A stretch of DNA of 64,000 nucleotides from assembly GCA_965228435.1 (NCBI GenBank), contig OZ245818.1, positions 2,418,001 to 2,482,000 of the forward strand, in the 5' to 3' direction. Of the stretch, positions 59,989-64,000 are shown one piece after another. This DNA is from Hoeflea_A sp965228435. GTDB lineage: Bacteria > Pseudomonadota > Alphaproteobacteria > Rhizobiales > Rhizobiaceae. The notes under the pieces were generated by a model. That model did no database searches, was not told the DNA's origin, and worked only from the letters and a program-made list of their open reading frames with translations. A program made the position numbers and the translations under genes. Position 1 is the stretch's first letter. Each line of letters begins with the position of its first letter.

Positions 59989-60212
59989 CACCGGAACTGA
60001 CAGAAATCCAGACAATCGTCAGGCTACAGCTCGGCCTCGCAAAGGCGGATCCCGAGGACCGCCTTGTCGGGGATCTCGGTGCTGTATCGGCTGATATCGT
60101 CAATATTGTCGTCGCGCTCGAGCAGAAATACGGCGTTGATGTGGATGAGAGCGCCTTGGCCGGCATTCGCACAGTCGCCGACCTGCACGGCCTCATCACC
60201 CGGTTGCTTTAG
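59985..60212 (+). CDS. Acyl carrier protein with altered DSL motif
   Basis: The 75-residue protein aligns with ACPs throughout: VGDLGAVSADIVNIVVALEQ then KYGVDVDESALAGIRTVADL. The phosphopantetheine Ser is S35, but the usual Asp-Ser-Leu is Val-Ser-Ala, so the helix II recognition element is unusual. The ATG at 59985 overlaps the stop of the condensation gene by 4 bases, and the ligase starts 10 bases after its stop. A dedicated carrier for this cluster is the natural reading. Confidence 0.85.
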   Translation: MTPELTEIQTIVRLQLGLAKADPEDRLVGDLGAVSADIVNIVVALEQKYGVDVDESALAGIRTVADLHGLITRLL

Positions 60213-60222
60213 GGACGAAACC

Positions 60223-61815
60223 ATGGCGACGGATGAGTTCACGACGCTGATCGACATGCTGGCCTATCGGGCGGCCGACACCCCAGAAACACCGGCATTT
60301 TGGTTTGAAAACGAGCCTTGCACCTTCGGTCATCTGTGGCAGCGCATCAATGACGTCGGGGCGCATCTTCAGGCACTGGGTGTCGCGGCTGGCGACCGGG
60401 TGATCATAACCCTTCCGAACGGAGCGGAATTCTTCCACGCATTCTATGGGGCACAAAGGGCAGGAGCGACGGCGGTTCCGGTGTTCCCGGGTTTTAGCCC
60501 GGAACGCGTTCTCGGCTTTGCTCGTCTGTGCGGCGCCCGTGTTGTCGTCGTGTCACAGGAACTGCCGGCGGACCGGCTGGCACACCTGAAGGCACTCGCT
60601 GTAGAACACGGTTTGACTGCCGTAACTGTCGCCGAGGCAGCAAAGGCGCGGAACCCGAAATTTCCAACCATCGAACCGCAGGACTTTGCATTTATCCAGT
60701 ACACATCAGGCAGCACCGGCGATCCCAAGGGCGTGCAGATATCGCATTCCAACTTGCTGACCAATGTGCGCCAGATGATCGCCGGCATGCAGATTTCGAG
60801 CGACGACATCTTCGTCAGCTGGCTGCCGCTCTATCATGATATGGGCTTGATCCTGAAAACCATGGTTCCGTTCTATCTCGGTCTGGACCTTCATCTTTTG
60901 CCGGCCAACCTGCGCGATGTCAGCCGTTGGCTTGAAAGCATACAAACCCACCGGGCGACCTTTACCGCTTCACCTGATTTCGCCTACCGCCTGTGCCTCC
61001 GGCAGATTGCCGACCCCGGCGACTATGATCTGACGACCCTGCGGGTGGCGCTCAACGCCGCCGAGCCGGTGCGCCGCAGCACCATTGCAGAGTTCGAGTC
61101 GGCCTTCGGGTTGCAGAATGTGATGTCGCCCGCATACGGCCTTGCCGAAGCGACCGTCGGGGTCTCCATGTGGCCGCCCAAAACGCCGACCAAGTCGGAC
61201 GAGCACGGCCACGTATCAATTGGCCGGCCGTTTCCGGGTGTCGAGATGGCTATCGTTGAAAACGGGCATCCGGTGGCAACCGGCAACATCGGCGAGATTG
61301 CCATCGCCAGCGACGCCCTGCCCATTGGCTATCTCGACAACCCGGCAGCCAATGACGCGTTGTTTTGGCGACCCGGGTGGATCCTGTCGGGCGATCTCGG
61401 CTATGTCGACGAGGAGGGCGATTTCTTCATTGTCGGCCGCCGGAAAAACACCATCATTCTGGCCGGCCGTACGCTCTACACCCAGGAAATCGAGGAGATC
61501 GTCGACGCAGTGCCGGAGATCCGCTACGGCATTGCGGTCGGTATACACGGCGACGGGATGGAGGGGGAGCAGGCTTATGTCTTCGCCGAAGTTCGCGATG
61601 AAGCGGCATCCACGGAGAGTTACGAGAAAATCGTGGTGGACATTGTCGGGTCGCTGTTCTCACAGCTCGGATTTCGCCCCGGTCGCGTCTACCTGGTCAA
61701 AACGAAAACCATTCCGATGACCTATAATGGCAAATTCCAGCACAGCCGGCTGCGGGAGCTCTATCTAAGCGGAGATTTGGCCGCATCAGGAAACATCCTG
61801 TTTCCCGACTATTGA
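60223..61815 (+). CDS. Fatty-acyl-AMP ligase-like enzyme
   Basis: The adenylate-forming core includes YTSGSTGDPKG at 160-170 (ATP loop), WLPLYHDMGLILKTM, PAYGLAEATVG, the SGDLGYVDEEGDFFIVGRRK hinge, and the C-terminal catalytic Lys in YNGKFQHSRLREL. HDMGL and the overall shape favour fatty-acyl-AMP ligases, which charge an ACP rather than CoA; whether the FAAL-specific insertion is present needs an alignment. At 530 residues it is complete. The gene sits directly after the ACP gene. Confidence 0.85.
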   Translation: MATDEFTTLIDMLAYRAADTPETPAFWFENEPCTFGHLWQRINDVGAHLQALGVAAGDRVIITLPNGAEFFHAFYGAQRAGATAVPVFPGFSPERVLGFARLCGARVVVVSQELPADRLAHLKALAVEHGLTAVTVAEAAKARNPKFPTIEPQDFAFIQYTSGSTGDPKGVQISHSNLLTNVRQMIAGMQISSDDIFVSWLPLYHDMGLILKTMVPFYLGLDLHLLPANLRDVSRWLESIQTHRATFTASPDFAYRLCLRQIADPGDYDLTTLRVALNAAEPVRRSTIAEFESAFGLQNVMSPAYGLAEATVGVSMWPPKTPTKSDEHGHVSIGRPFPGVEMAIVENGHPVATGNIGEIAIASDALPIGYLDNPAANDALFWRPGWILSGDLGYVDEEGDFFIVGRRKNTIILAGRTLYTQEIEEIVDAVPEIRYGIAVGIHGDGMEGEQAYVFAEVRDEAASTESYEKIVVDIVGSLFSQLGFRPGRVYLVKTKTIPMTYNGKFQHSRLRELYLSGDLAASGNILFPDY

Positions 61816-61834
61816 CCTGAGGAGCGACGAAGGC

Positions 61835-62362
61835 GTGTTTGACGGGTCCGGCACCATCCTGCACTCGACACGCATCGTATCGCTTCGTTTCAGTCATCAT
61901 GCCGAACGCGTGCGGGATTTCTACCAGCGGGCGGCCGACTATGTGCATCTGGAAACCGGCATGGACCCTGATGAGGGTACCGTTCGGGATTTCTTTTTCG
62001 GCGTCGCACCGGGCGGAAACCTATCCCGCGCCTGCAAATTGGGGCTGATGGACGATGGCGGTGCGCTCATTGCACTCATGGATTTGGGCTTCGGCTTTCC
62101 CAAAAAACAGGACGCCTATTTGGGTCTCATGCTGATCGATCCGGCCTATCGCGGATCGGGTCTCGGCTCGATGCTTCTCGATCACATCAAGGCTCTCGCG
62201 CGTGGACGCAGCGCGCGAAGGCTGCTGCTGGCGGTGCTCGATGAGAACCGGCAAGCAAGAGCGTTCTGGGAGCGGAACGGATTTCGCATTGTCATGAGTT
62301 CTCCGCCGGTGAGGAGCGGCGTGAAGACGCACATTCGTCATCGCATGGAACTCAGGCTTTGA
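61835..62362 (+). CDS. GNAT-family acetyltransferase
   Basis: The acetyl-CoA-binding motif A is DPAYRGSGLGSMLLDHIKAL; beta-bulge and motif B follow in LLLAVLDENRQARAFWERNG. The start is a GTG at 61835 with GAGGAGCGACGAAGG before it. It follows the ligase gene by 19 bases and completes the four-gene operon. It may acylate an amine of the product or of the acceptor, which would fit an acyl-amide pathway. Confidence 0.85.
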   Translation: MFDGSGTILHSTRIVSLRFSHHAERVRDFYQRAADYVHLETGMDPDEGTVRDFFFGVAPGGNLSRACKLGLMDDGGALIALMDLGFGFPKKQDAYLGLMLIDPAYRGSGLGSMLLDHIKALARGRSARRLLLAVLDENRQARAFWERNGFRIVMSSPPVRSGVKTHIRHRMELRL

Positions 62363-62685
62363 TGCTGGTCTCGCGGGGCCCGCGACGAAGGTCTGAAATC
62401 AAACTAACGGCCCAACCTTTGACCTTGTCATGATCGATCGTCCCACCGGTAAGCTCAAATTTTTCCCACCGCGATTTGATCAGTTGACGCTCTGCCTCTC
62501 AAGCTTTCTCGATGTCGAGATCTCTCCCAACCAACCCTTTCGCGAGGTTTTGCGGAGACCGTCCCGCGGCCCTTGGTCTATGTCGCGTTTCCTCGCTCAG
62601 CCGCCCGCCAATAGTCGGGTTCACCTTTGCTGCCTCACACTTCGCAAGCCTGTGGCTCAAAGTGTCGTTTTGCGCCCGGTCTGTA
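62363..62685. other. Gene-free stretch
   Basis: No supportable gene. CTCGCGGGGCCCGCGA at 62370 forms a short hairpin that may end the preceding operon. Confidence 0.4.
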
Positions 62686-63417
62686 TCAAGCCGCCCGTCG
62701 CAACGGCAGCGCAAACTCCGCGTCCTCGTGCGACAGCAGCTTGTGCAGGTGCACCATCAGGCCGGCGGCGAAAAGCGGGGTCAGCAGGTTGACGATGGGG
62801 ATCGACAGGAAGGCGGCGATCAGCAAGCCGGCGAGGAATATGCGGGCGCTGTATTTGGATCGCATCCGGCGCACATCCTCCTCGTCGCGGTAGCGCATGG
62901 CGGCGAATTCGAAGAACTCGCGTCCGAAGAGGTAGCCGTTGACCAGCAGAAAAGCGGCAATGTTGATGCCGGGAATGAACAGCAGCAGCAAGGCGATGAT
63001 GTTGCCGATCACGACGATGCCGAAGAATTTCGCGGTGTAAACGATCGCCCGGCCGAGCGGCACCGCCGCGCCCACCGGATCGCCGGGATAGTCCCGCTCC
63101 TCGATGATTTCGGCGACGCCGTCGAGGAAGAAACCGGCAACGATCGCCGTGACAGGCGCGATCAGCAAAGCCATGCCCAGCGCCAACCCGAGACTGGCGA
63201 CGATGCCGATGATAAAACCGAACCAGCCGGCCCATTCGGGAATGCCCGGCACCAGCGCTTCCAGCCAGGGCAGGGCCAGCCAGGCAAACAGCTCGCGAAT
63301 GAGCACCCAGCCGCCGGCGAGCAGCAGAATGGTGATCCCGAGGATCTTCCAGAAGGCGCTGCGGGATTCGGGCGCAAACAGATTGCGGCCGGCCAGCCGC
63401 GCGGCTTCAATGATCAT
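62686..63417 (-). CDS. CysZ/EI24-family membrane protein
   Basis: About four to five membrane segments, with ILGITILLLAGGWVLIREL, FIIGIVASLGLALGMALLIA and VVIGNIIALLLLFIPGINIA; the segment GINIAAFLLVNGYLFGREFF and the RYRDEEDVRRMRSK loop are characteristic of the CysZ/EI24 family. Some members import sulfate; no cysteine genes are nearby, so the substrate is open. The 243 residues are of normal length. Confidence 0.85.
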   Translation of the reverse strand: MIIEAARLAGRNLFAPESRSAFWKILGITILLLAGGWVLIRELFAWLALPWLEALVPGIPEWAGWFGFIIGIVASLGLALGMALLIAPVTAIVAGFFLDGVAEIIEERDYPGDPVGAAVPLGRAIVYTAKFFGIVVIGNIIALLLLFIPGINIAAFLLVNGYLFGREFFEFAAMRYRDEEDVRRMRSKYSARIFLAGLLIAAFLSIPIVNLLTPLFAAGLMVHLHKLLSHEDAEFALPLRRAA

Positions 63418-63581
63418 GGACGTTTCCCGATGGAACCATGGCGTTCAGATAAGCATGTCTGGTGCGGATTCAACGCAGGCGCCACGGAATCGGTCCTGTC
63501 GCTGACCGTTTCGCCTTTTCAAAGCGGTCAAAGCCCGCTAGGACCGGTGACCGGGATCAATCAAAACCGCCCGGAGCGCCC

Positions 63582-64000
63582 ATGAAAGAACTGGATGTCC
63601 TGTGCATCGGCAATGCCATTGTCGATATCATTGCCCGCTGCGAGGACGATTTCCTCGTCGACAACGGCATCATCAAGGGGGCGATGAACCTGATAGACGC
63701 CGAGCGCGCCGAACTGCTCTACAGCAGCATGGGACCGGCCATCGAGGCCTCGGGCGGCAGCGCAGGCAACACAGCGGCCGGGATTGCCAGTTTCGGCAGC
63801 CGATCGGCGTTTTTCGGCAAGGTTGCGCGCGATCAACTGGGCCGCATCTACGAGCACGATATACGGGCACAGGGCGTTGTGTTCGACACAGAACCGCTCG
63901 ACGGCCCGCCACCGACGGCGCGCTCGATGATTTTCGTAACGCCGGACGGCGAGCGGTCGATGAACACCTATCTGGGCGCCTGTGTGGAACTCGGCCCCGA
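63582..64000 (+). CDS. Adenosine-kinase-like PfkB-family sugar kinase (cut by window edge)
   Basis: The N-terminal 139 residues are present. LDVLCIGNAIVDIIARCEDD and the PfkB signature GGSAGNTAAGIASFGSRSAF are clear, followed by GKVARDQLGRIYEHDIRAQG and ARSMIFVTPDGERSMNTYLG. This is the arrangement of the adenosine/ribokinase branch common in Rhizobiales. The catalytic Asp region lies beyond the edge. Confidence 0.9.
   Translation, partial: MKELDVLCIGNAIVDIIARCEDDFLVDNGIIKGAMNLIDAERAELLYSSMGPAIEASGGSAGNTAAGIASFGSRSAFFGKVARDQLGRIYEHDIRAQGVVFDTEPLDGPPPTARSMIFVTPDGERSMNTYLGACVELGP

Overview
The window looks like a Rhizobiales-type alphaproteobacterial chromosome. The backbone is high in G+C and has a family set typical of that order: rsmI-yraN, DUF2244 next to nth, msrA, a BMP lipoprotein, and palindromic intergenic elements ending in GCCCTTTGCTCT. 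The right part (about 36.7-64 kb) is an ordinary chromosome. The left part (1-36.6 kb) is a mosaic accessory region with lower and uneven G+C, broken genes, phage and IS remnants, and many orphan small genes. It ends exactly at the 3' end of tRNA-Ser(GGA).

Layout. 1-2.4 kb: Mu-type transposase A (cut by the window edge) and its B ATPase, whose 3' end runs into a broken SRAP gene. 2.5-5.7 kb: an IS-like remnant and a secreted zinc metalloprotease with a C-terminal DUF4214 domain. 6-21.9 kb: mostly orphan genes, including an EEP-family nuclease/phosphatase, an SH3-domain protein, small membrane and zinc-ribbon proteins, an MltR-like protein, a short PaaK/CapK-like adenylation protein, a large TPR protein, and two SNase-type nucleases (one frameshifted). 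22.07 kb: the 3' half of a tRNA-Met gene, read as an integration scar. 22.2-28.4 kb: a phage tail-tip and receptor-binding module (J-like protein, a protein with two DUF4214 repeats, a collagen-like and His-rich tail-collar fibre, a fibre-assembly-like protein). 29.2-32.6 kb: an operon of an 847-residue repeat protein followed by a Hanks-type Ser/Thr kinase. 33-36.6 kb: membrane protein, GT4 glycosyltransferase, small and broken ORFs.

36.7-44.5 kb: tRNA-Ser, msrA, a lone BMP-family binding protein with a clear terminator, rsmI-yraN, an LpoA-like lipoprotein, an Ada-type methyltransferase, DUF2244 and nth. 44.5-51.8 kb: a carbohydrate locus in which an SMP-30 lactonase gene is divergent from gntR, an enolase-superfamily dehydratase, an ABC importer, an SDR and an aldose-1-epimerase. 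Together these fit import and non-phosphorylative oxidation of an aldose, and a perfect 8-3-8 palindrome in the divergent promoter is the likely GntR operator. 51.9-55.8 kb: small housekeeping and regulatory genes, including a MerR-AAA fusion.

55.9-62.4 kb: two divergent operons. Leftward: two small proteins and an ABC1/AarF kinase. Rightward: a free-standing condensation-type acyltransferase, an acyl carrier protein, a fatty-acyl-AMP ligase and a GNAT acetyltransferase, which resembles a compact lipid or acyl-amide pathway. The window closes with a CysZ/EI24 membrane protein and the start of an adenosine-kinase-like gene.

The two best candidates for undescribed systems are the repeat-protein/kinase operon and the condensation-ACP-ligase-GNAT cluster. 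All family assignments were made by reading motifs by eye; no database search was run.
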